The translations under genes and the position numbers were made by a program. The notes under the pieces were generated by a model, which saw only the letters and a program-made list of their open reading frames with translations, searched no databases and had not been told where the DNA came from. 64,000 nt of DNA from an uncultured Ilumatobacter sp. (GTDB lineage: Bacteria > Actinomycetota > Acidimicrobiia > Acidimicrobiales > Ilumatobacteraceae). This document shows, piece after piece, positions 43,687-52,221 of this stretch (its first letter is position 1; each line of letters opens with the position of its first letter). The stretch lies in contig CALFRK010000114.1 of assembly GCA_937919625.1 (NCBI GenBank), forward strand, positions 1 to 64,000, read 5' to 3'.

Positions 43687-44547
43687 ATGACTGAAGCACC
43701 CGAATCCGCGCCGGCAGCCGATTCGCCGTGGACCGCGCCCACCAGCTTGTCGCCGTCGCGTGTCGAGTCGTTTCTGTCCTGCCCGCTGGCGTTTCGCTTC
43801 TCCAGCATCGAAAAGCTGCCCGATCTTCCCAGCGTTGCCGCCACCCGCGGCTCGCTGGTGCACCGAGCGCTCGAATTGTTGTTTGTCGAACTCGCACCAA
43901 ACCGCACCCCCGATGCGCTCGACCGTTCGGTCGAGCGCGCAATCACCGAGTACCGCACCGATCCCGACTTCACCCTGCTCGCGCTCGACGACAAACAGAC
44001 CGCCGTGTTCGACCACGAATGCCGTCAGCTGGCCGCCAACTACCTCACCATGGAAGACCCAAAAGCGATCCGCGATATTGGGCTCGAGCTGCGACTCGAG
44101 GCTCCCGTCGGCAAGCTCACCCTGCGCGGCATCATCGACCGGCTCGAACTCGACGCAGATGGCGAATTGATAGTCACCGACTACAAGACCGGCCGTGCCC
44201 CCAGCCCAAACTGGGAGCGTAAGAGCTTGTCGGGCCTGAACTTCTACGCCTTCTTGTGCGAGTCGATCTTCGGCAGGCGGCCCGCCGCGATCCGGCTTAT
44301 GTACCTAAAGTCAGGTGAGACCATCACGGCAACGCCGTCGGCCCAGTCGACGAAGTTCTTGATCACGCGCACCAGTGCCGTCTACAAGGCGGTAGTGGCA
44401 GCCTGCGAACGAAACGACTTCCGGCCTCGCCAGAGCGCGCTTTGCAATTACTGCTCATACCAACAGTGGTGCCCTGAGTTCGGCGGCAACCCATCATTGG
44501 CGGCCACCGAGGCACCCGTCGTGCTCGGGCAAGCAGCTTTGGCGTGA
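43687..44547 (+). CDS. RecB-family PD-(D/E)XK nuclease with Fe-S cluster cysteines
   Basis: A 286-aa stand-alone nuclease of the Cas4/AddB-like type, similar to the actinobacterial RecB-family exonuclease near the proteasome region of mycobacteria. SRVESFLSCPLAFRFSSIEK gives the first cysteine, RGSLVHRALELLF the conserved histidine motif, GIIDRLELDADGELIVTDYK the D-(D)xK catalytic core, and ALCNYCSYQQWCPEFG three further cysteines. Together they form the usual 4Fe-4S clamp. Role in repair is family inference. PAP2 follows with overlapping GTGA. Confidence 0.88.
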   Translation: MTEAPESAPAADSPWTAPTSLSPSRVESFLSCPLAFRFSSIEKLPDLPSVAATRGSLVHRALELLFVELAPNRTPDALDRSVERAITEYRTDPDFTLLALDDKQTAVFDHECRQLAANYLTMEDPKAIRDIGLELRLEAPVGKLTLRGIIDRLELDADGELIVTDYKTGRAPSPNWERKSLSGLNFYAFLCESIFGRRPAAIRLMYLKSGETITATPSAQSTKFLITRTSAVYKAVVAACERNDFRPRQSALCNYCSYQQWCPEFGGNPSLAATEAPVVLGQAALA

Positions 44548-45101
44548 GCGATTTGGTTGGCGGACCTTTCGGCGCAGTGGTCGACACCTTCGACCGCGCT
44601 GTCGATGCGTTGCTCGAACAAGTTCGCGGCAACCCGATCGTCGACCGGGTGATGACGGCAGCCACCGATTCGGGCGAGTTCAGCGCGATCTGGCATGCCG
44701 CCAGCCTGATCCGAGGCGTCGCCAAGGGTCGCCCCGATCAAGTCGTCGCACTGGCAATTGGTATCGGGGCCGAGAGCCTGATCGTCAATCAGGGCCTCAA
44801 GCGCCTGTTCCACCGACAACGACCGACAACATCCGGCGACGACCGTTTCGAGATCCGCACACCGATTACCTCGTCGTTTCCCAGCGGCCATGCGTCGGCC
44901 GCCGCGTTCGCCGCTGTCACGCTGGTCGGGTGGGATGGCAAACGATCACTACCACTGTGGGGCACGCTGGCCACCTTGGTGGCAACCAGCCGCCCATACG
45001 TGCGTATCCATCATGCCTCTGACGTCGTCGGCGGTGTGGTGGTAGGTGCAGTAATCGGCATCGTCGCCAGGCGAATCTTCCGCCGGCTCGGCCTGGGTTG
45101 A
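44544..45101 (+). CDS. PAP2-family phosphatase
   Basis: A 185-aa membrane phosphatase. The three PAP2 motifs are complete: GLKRLFHRQRP, SSFPSGHASAAAFAAVTL and SRPYVRIHHASDVVGG. Membrane segments are weak, with the clearest at about residues 155-172 (GGVVVGAVIGIVA). Likely roles are undecaprenyl- or decaprenyl-phosphate recycling, or lipid phosphate hydrolysis. GTG start inside the previous stop, so translation is coupled to the nuclease gene. Confidence 0.88.
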   Translation: MSDLVGGPFGAVVDTFDRAVDALLEQVRGNPIVDRVMTAATDSGEFSAIWHAASLIRGVAKGRPDQVVALAIGIGAESLIVNQGLKRLFHRQRPTTSGDDRFEIRTPITSSFPSGHASAAAFAAVTLVGWDGKRSLPLWGTLATLVATSRPYVRIHHASDVVGGVVVGAVIGIVARRIFRRLGLG

Positions 45102-45176
45102 CCAAAGATTGGCGTTCGGTATCGCCGACGCGCCCTGCGGTCTTGCGTGCTCCAGCCCTGCGACTCAGCCAGGTTG

Positions 45177-45383
45177 CTACTTGGCGGTCAGCAGCGTGCG
45201 AACGTCGAGCAGCAGGTCAGCGACCTCTCCCGATGACACCAGCTCGCGCTGGATCATCTTGGCCAATGCGCCGTCGATGACCGATACCGCCTCGGCAACG
45301 ACAGCCTCACGATCGACACCCAGAACAACCTCGGGCTCAAGAATTTGTGTGTTGGCGATCTGCTGATCAGTCACGACAATCAC
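45177..45383 (-). CDS. Hypothetical protein (68 aa)
   Basis: Small protein, not recognised. From GTG 45383 it reads VIVVTDQQIANTQILEPEVV, then a helical region (VAEAVSVIDGALAKMIQREL, SGEVADLLLDVRTLL). AGAGAGA lies six bases upstream, which is why I chose this start over the longer frame to 45449. Divergent from the 23-residue leader frame. The helical C-terminal half may mediate dimerisation. Confidence 0.5.
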   Translation of the reverse strand: MIVVTDQQIANTQILEPEVVLGVDREAVVAEAVSVIDGALAKMIQRELVSSGEVADLLLDVRTLLTAK

Positions 45384-45415
45384 GGTATCTCTCTTTTGTT
45401 GTTCGCGCGCGCACC

Positions 45416-45421
45416 TACGAT
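45416..45421 (+). promoter_or_regulatory. -10 hexamer TACGAT of leader-peptide ORF
   Basis: TACGAT is seven bases before ATG 45429, so the short frame would be the first thing translated on a leaderless message. Confidence 0.5.
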
Positions 45422-45428
45422 GTGAAAC

Positions 45429-45500
45429 ATGACCCCCTCCGGACGACATGTGGCTGTGACCGGGGTCGACCTACTCCGCCGCCTCACCTCGGCGCACTGA
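45429..45500 (+). CDS. Putative 23-residue leaderless leader peptide
   Basis: MTPSGRHVAVTG followed by VDLLRRLTSAH, then TGA. It has its own -10 directly upstream and ends six bases before the GTG of the 92-aa gene. The RHV...VDLLRxxTSA pattern recalls the short actinobacterial putative leader peptides (R-R-H-V-D-L-L-R-V-A-S-A type) found ahead of sulfur-metabolism genes, although those usually have cysteines and this one has none. An attenuator or coupling role for the next gene is inference. Confidence 0.45.
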   Translation: MTPSGRHVAVTGVDLLRRLTSAH

Positions 45501-45506
45501 CCGCTC

Positions 45507-45785
45507 GTGCCTGAACGCACGCTGATAGCCGTCGGTCTGCACCTCGGTGAACCGATCCGTTTCCGTCGCCACGATGGCGGCCGATGGTCGATCGGCAAGG
45601 TCGCCAAGATCGAGTCGGATGGCAGCATCACGTTGCACGATCCCGATGGTGCCGCGAGATCACTGCGCCCCGAGCGGGTGCAGGTCAGGCGCCCCGGTAG
45701 CCGCGGACGACTAGGCTGGAAGACCGTCAGCGACGTCGCTGTAACGTGGGAACAACTCGAATTGTTCGACCAGCCCCCCGCTTGA
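45507..45785 (+). CDS. Hypothetical protein (92 aa)
   Basis: Small protein with a GTG start, not recognised. FRRHDGGRWSIGKVAKIESD and GSITLHDPDGAARSLRPERV suggest a small beta-barrel (SH3- or KOW-like) fold, followed by a basic stretch and TWEQLELFDQ. It follows the 23-residue leader frame by six bases and probably depends on it for translation. Codon use matches the neighbours. Confidence 0.65.
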   Translation: MPERTLIAVGLHLGEPIRFRRHDGGRWSIGKVAKIESDGSITLHDPDGAARSLRPERVQVRRPGSRGRLGWKTVSDVAVTWEQLELFDQPPA

Positions 45786-45883
45786 TCGGTCTAATCAACG
45801 GACGCCAGACCAGTCGCCCTGTTCGTCGGCGATACACACGATCACCACGGTGCGCCGGGCGGTCGCTGGCTGACAGGATGGAC

Positions 45884-45889
45884 TATCGT
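45884..45889 (+). promoter_or_regulatory. -10 hexamer TATCGT of S9 peptidase gene
   Basis: TATCGT is six bases before GTG 45896 and argues for that start over ATG 45878. Confidence 0.45.
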
Positions 45890-45895
45890 CGGTGC

Positions 45896-47881
45896 GTGTC
45901 CGACAACGCTGAGCCAGTCCACATCCAGTCAGATTCGATCACGCCGCACGGACAGATCGCCCGCGATCTGTTGCACCTGCGCTCATCTGTCAGCGGGCCC
46001 CGCCTGTCGCCAGACGGCGAGCGTGTCGCCAGCGTCGTGTCCACGGTCGATCTCGATGAGAACACTACGCGAACCAAAATCTGGCTAGACGGTTCACCGA
46101 TTACGGCAGGACCGCACGACGGACAGCCGACCTGGTCACCCGATGGGCGGGCGCTGGCATTCACCAGCCGTCGAGGCGAGAAAGAGGGCGACTCGACGCT
46201 GCACATCCTTCCCATCGGAGCGCCCGGCGAACTGCGCACCCTGTGCAAGATGCCCGACGGCGTCGGCGACATGTCATGGTCGCCCGATGGCCGCTGGATC
46301 GCGTTCACCAGCCGCACACGCGACAAACGTTACGACGCCAAGGATGTGCGCTGGCAGGCCCCTCGCAAGGTCGAGCGCTTCTTTTCGCGCCTCAACGGTG
46401 AGAACTGGACCTTTGACCGGCCGATGCATATCTATGTGATCGCTGCCGACGAAACTACGACCCCACGCAACCTCACCCCCGGCGAGTTCCAGCATCACGG
46501 CATCACTTGGTTGTCGGATTCGAGCGGGGTGATTACCAGCGCCCAGCGTCACGCCAACTGGGACCGCGACCTGGCGTCGGATCTCTACACCGTGCTGCTC
46601 GACGGCGAGATCACGCCGCTCACGAAACAGACCGGGATGTACCAGCGCCCAAGCGTCTCGCCTGACGGAACGCTGATCGCATTCAGTGGCGCTGACAACT
46701 CCCTGCTGTATCCACAAAATACGCGGATCGGCGTGATGAACATCGACGGCAGCGAGCGGCGATGGATCAGCGAGGGCCTTGACCGAACGTTTGAGGGCCC
46801 CTCCCACCAAGCCGCTATCTGGCTCGATGATCAGCACCTGTTGGCGGCTGCTGAGGATCGCGGGGAGACCCACATCTACCAGCTCCACGTCGACGGACGC
46901 CAGCCTGCTGCGGTCACTCATGGACCGATCACTGTTACCGGGTTCGATGCGCTGAAGAACGTCGTGGCCAGTACCCGCGATGCGGTCGATCACGCTGCCG
47001 AGCTGTGGCTCACGCGGGGTGAGGACGACCAACAGGTCACTCACGTCACCAAGCGGTATTTGCGCTGGGAGAAGTTTGCGGTGCCGTGCAACGACGGATC
47101 CGACGAGATCGACGCCTGGATCATGCGACCCGACGGGTTCGACCCCGCCCAGCGCTACCCCGTGCTGTTGAACGTGCACGGCGGGCCGTTCACCCAGTAC
47201 GGCGAGACATTCTTCGACGAGGCACAGTTTCAAGCAGCGGCTGGATTCGTGGTGCTGATGTCGAATCCGCGTGGTGGCAGCGGCCGGCATACAGGTTGGG
47301 CGCATGCGATTCTCGGACCAAAACATTCGGTTGCGAGCGGCACTGGCTGGGGCAGCGTAGATGTCGATGATGTGATGGCCGTGCTCGACTCGGCACTCGA
47401 CCGCTATGGGTTCTGCGATCCGGCCCGCGTCGGCATGCTGGGCGGCAGCTATGGCGGCTACATGGCGACGCTGCTCGCCAGCCGACACGGCGACCGATTC
47501 AAGGCAATCTGCTCAGAACGCTCCGTCAACAACCTGCTGACCGAGGAGTGGTCGAGCGATATCGGGTCGGCATTTCGGGTCGAGCACGGGCCGGATCCGG
47601 TCGAGGACCCCGACGAATACCTCCGCATGTCGCCAATCACATTCGCTCACGACATCCACGTGCCGATGCTGATCATCCACTCCGAAGAAGACTGGCGTTG
47701 CCCGATCAGCCAGGCTGAGGAGCTGTGGATGACGCTGCGACTACTCGAACGCGACGTGACGTTCTACCGATTCCCCGGAGAAAGCCACGAGTTGTCGCGC
47801 AGCGGTTCACCTGTGCACCGCTGCCAACGGGCCGAAATCATCCTCGACTGGTTCGCCGGTCATCTGGGCACCTCGCCATAA
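45896..47881 (+). CDS. S9-family prolyl-oligopeptidase/acylaminoacyl-peptidase
   Basis: A 661-aa cytoplasmic serine peptidase. The N-terminal two-thirds is a beta-propeller with TolB-like repeats (GPRLSPDGERVASVVSTVDL, PTWSPDGRALAFTSR, DMSWSPDGRWIAFTSR, RPSVSPDGTLIAFSG). The C-terminal alpha/beta hydrolase has GGPFTQYGETFFDEAQ, the nucleophile in GMLGGSYGGYMATLL, Asp in IIHSEEDWRCPISQ and His in PGESHELSRSG. It cleaves short peptides or N-acylated residues. ATG 45878 is an in-frame alternative start. Confidence 0.93.
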   Translation: MSDNAEPVHIQSDSITPHGQIARDLLHLRSSVSGPRLSPDGERVASVVSTVDLDENTTRTKIWLDGSPITAGPHDGQPTWSPDGRALAFTSRRGEKEGDSTLHILPIGAPGELRTLCKMPDGVGDMSWSPDGRWIAFTSRTRDKRYDAKDVRWQAPRKVERFFSRLNGENWTFDRPMHIYVIAADETTTPRNLTPGEFQHHGITWLSDSSGVITSAQRHANWDRDLASDLYTVLLDGEITPLTKQTGMYQRPSVSPDGTLIAFSGADNSLLYPQNTRIGVMNIDGSERRWISEGLDRTFEGPSHQAAIWLDDQHLLAAAEDRGETHIYQLHVDGRQPAAVTHGPITVTGFDALKNVVASTRDAVDHAAELWLTRGEDDQQVTHVTKRYLRWEKFAVPCNDGSDEIDAWIMRPDGFDPAQRYPVLLNVHGGPFTQYGETFFDEAQFQAAAGFVVLMSNPRGGSGRHTGWAHAILGPKHSVASGTGWGSVDVDDVMAVLDSALDRYGFCDPARVGMLGGSYGGYMATLLASRHGDRFKAICSERSVNNLLTEEWSSDIGSAFRVEHGPDPVEDPDEYLRMSPITFAHDIHVPMLIIHSEEDWRCPISQAEELWMTLRLLERDVTFYRFPGESHELSRSGSPVHRCQRAEIILDWFAGHLGTSP

Positions 47882-47936
47882 TCACGTTCTTCGGTGTGAG
47901 GCCCAAGTCGGCGATTCACCTGACAGACTCGCCCAG

Positions 47937-50753
47937 ATGCGTTACCGCGCAACATCGCGCCGCAGCCTGACGGCTTGCCTGTTGATCGTCGTTGCCGCGC
48001 TGTCCGCCCAAGCTTCGGTGACGGCCGACTCGAACCCTCAAAATGGCGACGATGCCGACCTCGAGCACGTCACACTCGAGGTCGCCTCCTCTGCGCCCGG
48101 TGCCCTGGCGGCGGCAGCCGCGGTCACGCTCGCCAACGGCGGCGAAGTGCTCGGTGACGCGCCTGGCATCTTGTTGGTCGACATTCCGCAGCACGCCAAG
48201 CAACGACTGATCGAGGTCGTCGACGGTGAGGTTCGGACCCCGATCCCCGTCGATATGCGTCCGTTGCCAGCCGAGTCAAGGGATCCGATCCAACATTTCG
48301 GACCAACAACGGGCGCGGATGTCGCGGTTACCAACGCCGAGGCGTGGCACCTCGCAGGCATCGACGGCAGCGCCGTCAAGGTCGGCGTGATCGACTTCTT
48401 CGACATAGCCGGGAAATGGAACGTCGCCGAACACGGTCCACTCCCGGTTCTTGGAGTCGACGCTCGCTGCCTCGACGCCGGCCGCGTCTGCACCTCCGAA
48501 TTCTTCGATGACATATCTTTCCCTGGTGATGAACATGGTGTCGCCGTGGTCGAGGTGATCCGTGACATGGCGCCAGGCGCTCAGATATTCGTCGCTCAGG
48601 CAACCACATTGTCTGACTACCGTGCCCTTGTCGACTGGTTCGTGGCCAACGGTGTGCAGGTCATCAATCGCTCGCTGGGTAGCCGGTACGACGGGCCTGG
48701 CGATGGTCGCGGTGCTCTCGACGAGATCGCCGCCGATGCGGTGGCCCGCGGGATCCTGTGGGTCAACTCGGCTGGCAACAACGGGCAAGACCGCTACTAC
48801 CGCCAGGCGGTCCGCCTCGTCGGTAACAAGGTCGCGTTCGGCCCATCGGGCACGAACACGTTTCTGAAGTTCAACGGGTCTGTCGCGCTCGGCGGGGTTC
48901 GTTGGGCCAACGACTGGGACACCCCTTTCGCCGCCCGCACCGACTACGACATCTATCTGTGGGAGTCGCCGACGGGTGACCCATCCGCCGGCTCGGTCGT
49001 TGCCAGTTCTACACGCGATCAGCGCGGTGGCGCTGAACCGATCGAGCTGTTGGCAAACACCTACCAGCCATCTATCGGCAAATCGCTGTACCTCGAGGTT
49101 CGCTGGCTGGGTGGAGATATCACCGGCGACGTGTTGGAGGTGCTCGACTATGGCGGTGGGATCGCTGCCTACACACAAGCAGCTTCGAGCGCCGCTGTTT
49201 CAATCGTGGACTCGGACGAACGCGGCGTGATCGCAGTTGGCGCCGTCGACCCTCCATCGAGTGGTGTGATCGGCGCATATAGCTCACAGGGCCCTAGCAA
49301 CGATGGCGATCTCGCCCCCGATATCTCGGCACCCTCAGGCTTCTACAACTCGGTCTACAACGGCTCGTTCTCGGGCACCAGCGGATCCTCTCCGGTTGTC
49401 GCCGGCGCCGCCGCACTGCTGCTGCACGCAGGCCTGGCTGCGAATCCCAGCTCGCTCGGCGACCTGATCCGCAATATGACGATCGACCGTGGTGTGGCGG
49501 GCCCAGACAATGTGTACGGCCATGGCGAGTTTCGGCTCCCAGCGCCGCCCAACCCTGGCGGCATCAACACCGCGCCCTCACGGTTTGTCGCACTCGACAC
49601 GCCGACCCGGTTCCTCGACACCCGTCCTGCAAGCGCAACCGGGCCCGCCGACCTGATTGGCAAGGTGTGGCGCGGCCAAATTCTCGAACTTCCGATCGTG
49701 GGTGTCGGCGCAATTCCCGCAACAGGCGTCACAGCGGTGGTCGCCAACCTCGTTACCGTCGAGCCCGATCAGGCGAGTTACCTGCAGGCGCTTCCCACGA
49801 GACAGGCCGGCATCGGTAACTACTCCAACCTGAATGCCGACGCTGCCAACCAGATCCGAGCCAACATGGCCGTCATACCAATCGGCGATGATGGCTCGAT
49901 CTCGATCTACTCGATCGCCAATGGTCATGTCATCGTCGATGTTCTGGGCTGGTTCGAGGCGACGTCGGGTCCAACCACCGCTGGACGATTCGTCGAACTC
50001 CCGAGGGCCGAACGACTCGTCGATACTCGCATCGATCCTCGGAACGGCCCACTCAGAACGAACGACGTGTTACCGGTGCCGATGCCGACCGGGGTCGATC
50101 CGTCACAGATCGCCAGCCTGGTCGTGACCGTCACCTCTACACAGGCCACAGATGCGGGCTGGCTGCAAGCATTTCCAAGGTCGCGGCCCGACGCCGTCGG
50201 TGACACATCGACCGTCAACTTGACCGCTGGCAGCTCGGTCGCCAATACAGCGATCGTGCCCGTCGGCACGACCGGAATCGCCATCACTGGCCACTTCGCC
50301 AACAACGGAAGCACCCACGTCGTCGTCGATGCGATCGGCTACATCACTTCATCGGCCGCCCCAAAGACGAGCGAGGGCAGGTACGTCTCGGCGCAACCCA
50401 ACCGGGCGTTCGACTCGCGGCTCGGAGGAACCGCTATTGGCGACGGGCAAGTCGTCGTGGTCGACGCCTCCGATGCGCCAGGGATCAACGTGCCGGCAGA
50501 CGCCAGCGGCGTCGTGTGGAACGTTGCCGTCGTCCACGCCGCGCGTCCAGGGTTTCTGCGCGGCTGGCCAGCCGATCACGGTGAACCGTCGACGTCGTCG
50601 CTGAACTGGACAGTGCCGGGCGAGATCCGCGCCAGTGCCGCCGTCACGGGCGTCGATCAAGGACGCGCCAAATTCAGGATGGAGGACGGCAGCGCCAATC
50701 GGCCGGGACCGGTCGGACATCTGATTGCCGACGTTTTCGGATATTTCACCTGA
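47937..50753 (+). CDS. Secreted S8 (subtilisin-like) protease with three C-terminal repeat modules
   Basis: A 938-aa exported protein. A signal peptide (about 1-30) has SRRSLTACLLIVVAALSAQA. The catalytic triad reads D153 in VGVIDFFD, H200 in GDEHGVAVVEV and S482 in SFSGTSGSSPVVAG, with the oxyanion Asn in NSAGNNGQDRY. A long insertion separates N281 from S482. Residues 549-673, 683-803 and 814-938 are three related beta-rich modules, each opening with a DTR/DSR motif (FLDTRPA, LVDTRID, AFDSRLG) and closing with DVLGWF, DAIGYI or DVFGYF, the RLLDTR-type repeats of actinobacterial surface proteins. It has no cell-wall anchor. Substrate unknown. Confidence 0.9.
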   Translation: MRYRATSRRSLTACLLIVVAALSAQASVTADSNPQNGDDADLEHVTLEVASSAPGALAAAAAVTLANGGEVLGDAPGILLVDIPQHAKQRLIEVVDGEVRTPIPVDMRPLPAESRDPIQHFGPTTGADVAVTNAEAWHLAGIDGSAVKVGVIDFFDIAGKWNVAEHGPLPVLGVDARCLDAGRVCTSEFFDDISFPGDEHGVAVVEVIRDMAPGAQIFVAQATTLSDYRALVDWFVANGVQVINRSLGSRYDGPGDGRGALDEIAADAVARGILWVNSAGNNGQDRYYRQAVRLVGNKVAFGPSGTNTFLKFNGSVALGGVRWANDWDTPFAARTDYDIYLWESPTGDPSAGSVVASSTRDQRGGAEPIELLANTYQPSIGKSLYLEVRWLGGDITGDVLEVLDYGGGIAAYTQAASSAAVSIVDSDERGVIAVGAVDPPSSGVIGAYSSQGPSNDGDLAPDISAPSGFYNSVYNGSFSGTSGSSPVVAGAAALLLHAGLAANPSSLGDLIRNMTIDRGVAGPDNVYGHGEFRLPAPPNPGGINTAPSRFVALDTPTRFLDTRPASATGPADLIGKVWRGQILELPIVGVGAIPATGVTAVVANLVTVEPDQASYLQALPTRQAGIGNYSNLNADAANQIRANMAVIPIGDDGSISIYSIANGHVIVDVLGWFEATSGPTTAGRFVELPRAERLVDTRIDPRNGPLRTNDVLPVPMPTGVDPSQIASLVVTVTSTQATDAGWLQAFPRSRPDAVGDTSTVNLTAGSSVANTAIVPVGTTGIAITGHFANNGSTHVVVDAIGYITSSAAPKTSEGRYVSAQPNRAFDSRLGGTAIGDGQVVVVDASDAPGINVPADASGVVWNVAVVHAARPGFLRGWPADHGEPSTSSLNWTVPGEIRASAAVTGVDQGRAKFRMEDGSANRPGPVGHLIADVFGYFT

Positions 50754-50762
50754 TCGGTCAGC

Positions 50763-51542
50763 TCAGGCCTGCAACCAGTGATCGATCAGTTTGCGGGCGA
50801 TTGAAATCCCGGGGGGCACCATCGGCAGGTTTTCACGGCGATACCACCCGGCATCCAGAATTTCGGTGGGGTCGCACTCGATCTCGCCCGACTCGTAGTC
50901 GGCCTGGAACCCGACCATCAGGCTGTTCGGGAACGGCCATGGTTGGCTGCCGAAGTACCGCGGTTGTTTGACCGTGATCGCCACCTCTTCGTGAACCTCT
51001 CGGATCACGGCGTCCTCGAGCGACTCACCCGGCTCGACAAAACCGGCCAAGCACGAGTACATCGGCACCTGCCATTGCACCCCGCGCGCCAGCAGCGCCT
51101 CTTGGTCGGGGCCCGGCTCGCCGCGTGTGACGAGCGTGATCATCGCCGGCGACAAGCGGGGAAACGACAGCAGTGAACAGCGTGGACACTTCATCGAGCG
51201 CTCGCCATCGGACAGCTCGGTCGCTTCGCCGCACCGGCCACAGAACCGATGTGTGCGCGCCCATTCGACGATCTGCACTGCCCGGCCGGCGGCCAGCCAT
51301 TGGTGTTCTGACGCCGTCCCATGAAACGACCGCAGATCGACGGCTGCCCCAAAGCTGGGGTCGGTGTCGGGCGGCACGTCGACAGCCCACCACGAGTGTC
51401 CGTCGACGATGCCGACGAAGTGCGTCGCCCAGTCGTCTTCGGCCGGGCGATCATCGATGAATACCGTGGCACCGATCACGTGCACATAGCGTTGGTCGCC
51501 TTCGTGATCAGGTGGCGGAACGTTCAGTGGCCGAAAACTCAT
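50763..51542 (-). CDS. nudC: NAD(+) diphosphatase / NADH pyrophosphatase NudC
   Basis: Nudix hydrolase of 259 aa that cleaves NADH to NMNH and AMP and can remove NAD caps from RNA. A zinc ribbon (CGRCG ... MKCPRC, about residues 98-118) precedes the Nudix box GFVEPGESLEDAVIREVHEE, and SQPWPFPNSLMVGF is the NudC-specific motif. The N-terminal domain (about 1-95) is the family VTD-like region. Three 14-base direct repeats lie 40-80 bases upstream. Confidence 0.93.
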   Translation of the reverse strand: MSFRPLNVPPPDHEGDQRYVHVIGATVFIDDRPAEDDWATHFVGIVDGHSWWAVDVPPDTDPSFGAAVDLRSFHGTASEHQWLAAGRAVQIVEWARTHRFCGRCGEATELSDGERSMKCPRCSLLSFPRLSPAMITLVTRGEPGPDQEALLARGVQWQVPMYSCLAGFVEPGESLEDAVIREVHEEVAITVKQPRYFGSQPWPFPNSLMVGFQADYESGEIECDPTEILDAGWYRRENLPMVPPGISIARKLIDHWLQA

Positions 51543-51579
51543 GCCCGATGCGTAGCAGTCGGAACCTCAGCCGGCCCAG

Positions 51580-51621
51580 TTCAGGTCACCGTGTTCAGGT
51601 CACCGTGTTCAGGTCGCCGGG
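51580..51621. repeat. Three 14-bp direct repeats upstream of nudC
   Basis: ttcaggtcaccgtg occurs twice in tandem, then a third copy with two to three changes. The block sits 38-79 bases before the nudC start, in the region expected for its promoter, so it may be an operator. A simple slippage array is the alternative. Confidence 0.8.
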
Positions 51622-51646
51622 CCGGGGGCGATTGCGTGTACCCGGT

Positions 51647-52099
51647 TCAGGGAACGAGCGGAAGTCCCTGCCCGCTATAGGCGACGACACCGCCCTCCAT
51701 GTCGTAGACCTGATCGAAACCGAGCTGCTGCATCAGCGCCGCTGTCTGACCCGACCGATTACCCGACCGGCAATACAGCAGATAGGTGCCGTCGTGATCG
51801 AGGGCGGCGATGTCGTCGCTGAAACTGGCCTCATAAAAATCGATCATCGTTGCCCCGTCGATGTGGCCCTCGGCAAACTCCTCGGGCGTTCGTACATCGA
51901 TCACGGTCACGTCAATATTGCCACTGAGTTCGAGCGCCTGCTGTGGCAATACCAGACCGAACGCCGCCGAATTGGATGCGCTCTCGGCCACCGGCGCCTT
52001 CGCTACATCATCGCCTCCGCACGCTGCGAGCCCGAATGCCCCCACCACTGCGAGCGCAAGAATCCGGCGGGCCGATCGATGTCGCGGCTGGTGGTTCAC
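51647..52099 (-). CDS. Rhodanese-domain lipoprotein
   Basis: A 150-aa exported sulfurtransferase-like protein. The signal and lipobox (ILALAVVGAFGLAAC) place C27 as the lipidated residue, so the domain faces outside. The rhodanese domain (about 48-150) has VIDVRTPEEFAEGHIDGA and the active-site loop YCRSGNRSGQ with C110. A strong AGGAG lies seven bases before GTG 52099, which rules out the longer frame. It is the first member of the sulfur locus, with a palindromic operator candidate in its promoter. Confidence 0.88.
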   Translation of the reverse strand: MNHQPRHRSARRILALAVVGAFGLAACGGDDVAKAPVAESASNSAAFGLVLPQQALELSGNIDVTVIDVRTPEEFAEGHIDGATMIDFYEASFSDDIAALDHDGTYLLYCRSGNRSGQTAALMQQLGFDQVYDMEGGVVAYSGQGLPLVP

Positions 52100-52133
52100 G
52101 TCATATCTCCTGACAGGGATGTTTCTGATCGAG

Positions 52134-52139
52134 ATGTTA
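52134..52139 (-). promoter_or_regulatory. -10 hexamer TAACAT of rhodanese lipoprotein gene
   Basis: TAACAT lies about 35 bases before the GTG and leaves a leader long enough for the AGGAG ribosome site. The palindrome 52141-52152 is immediately upstream. Confidence 0.45.
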
Positions 52140-52140
52140 G

Positions 52141-52152
52141 TTGTACGTACAA
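52141..52152. promoter_or_regulatory. Perfect 12-base palindrome TTGTACGTACAA, candidate operator
   Basis: Perfectly symmetrical and placed in the -35/-10 spacer of the rhodanese promoter. Followed by ATACAG. A near copy occupies the promoter of the dioxygenase operon (53609-53626). The TTGTA/TACAA half-sites resemble those of HutC-type GntR regulators, and a UTRA GntR gene ends the same locus. Confidence 0.6.
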
Positions 52153-52221
52153 TACAGGGCGTACGGCGGCTACACACCTCGTCGATCGTGTCGACGACGA
52201 TTGCCAAGCGGTTCCCGTCGG

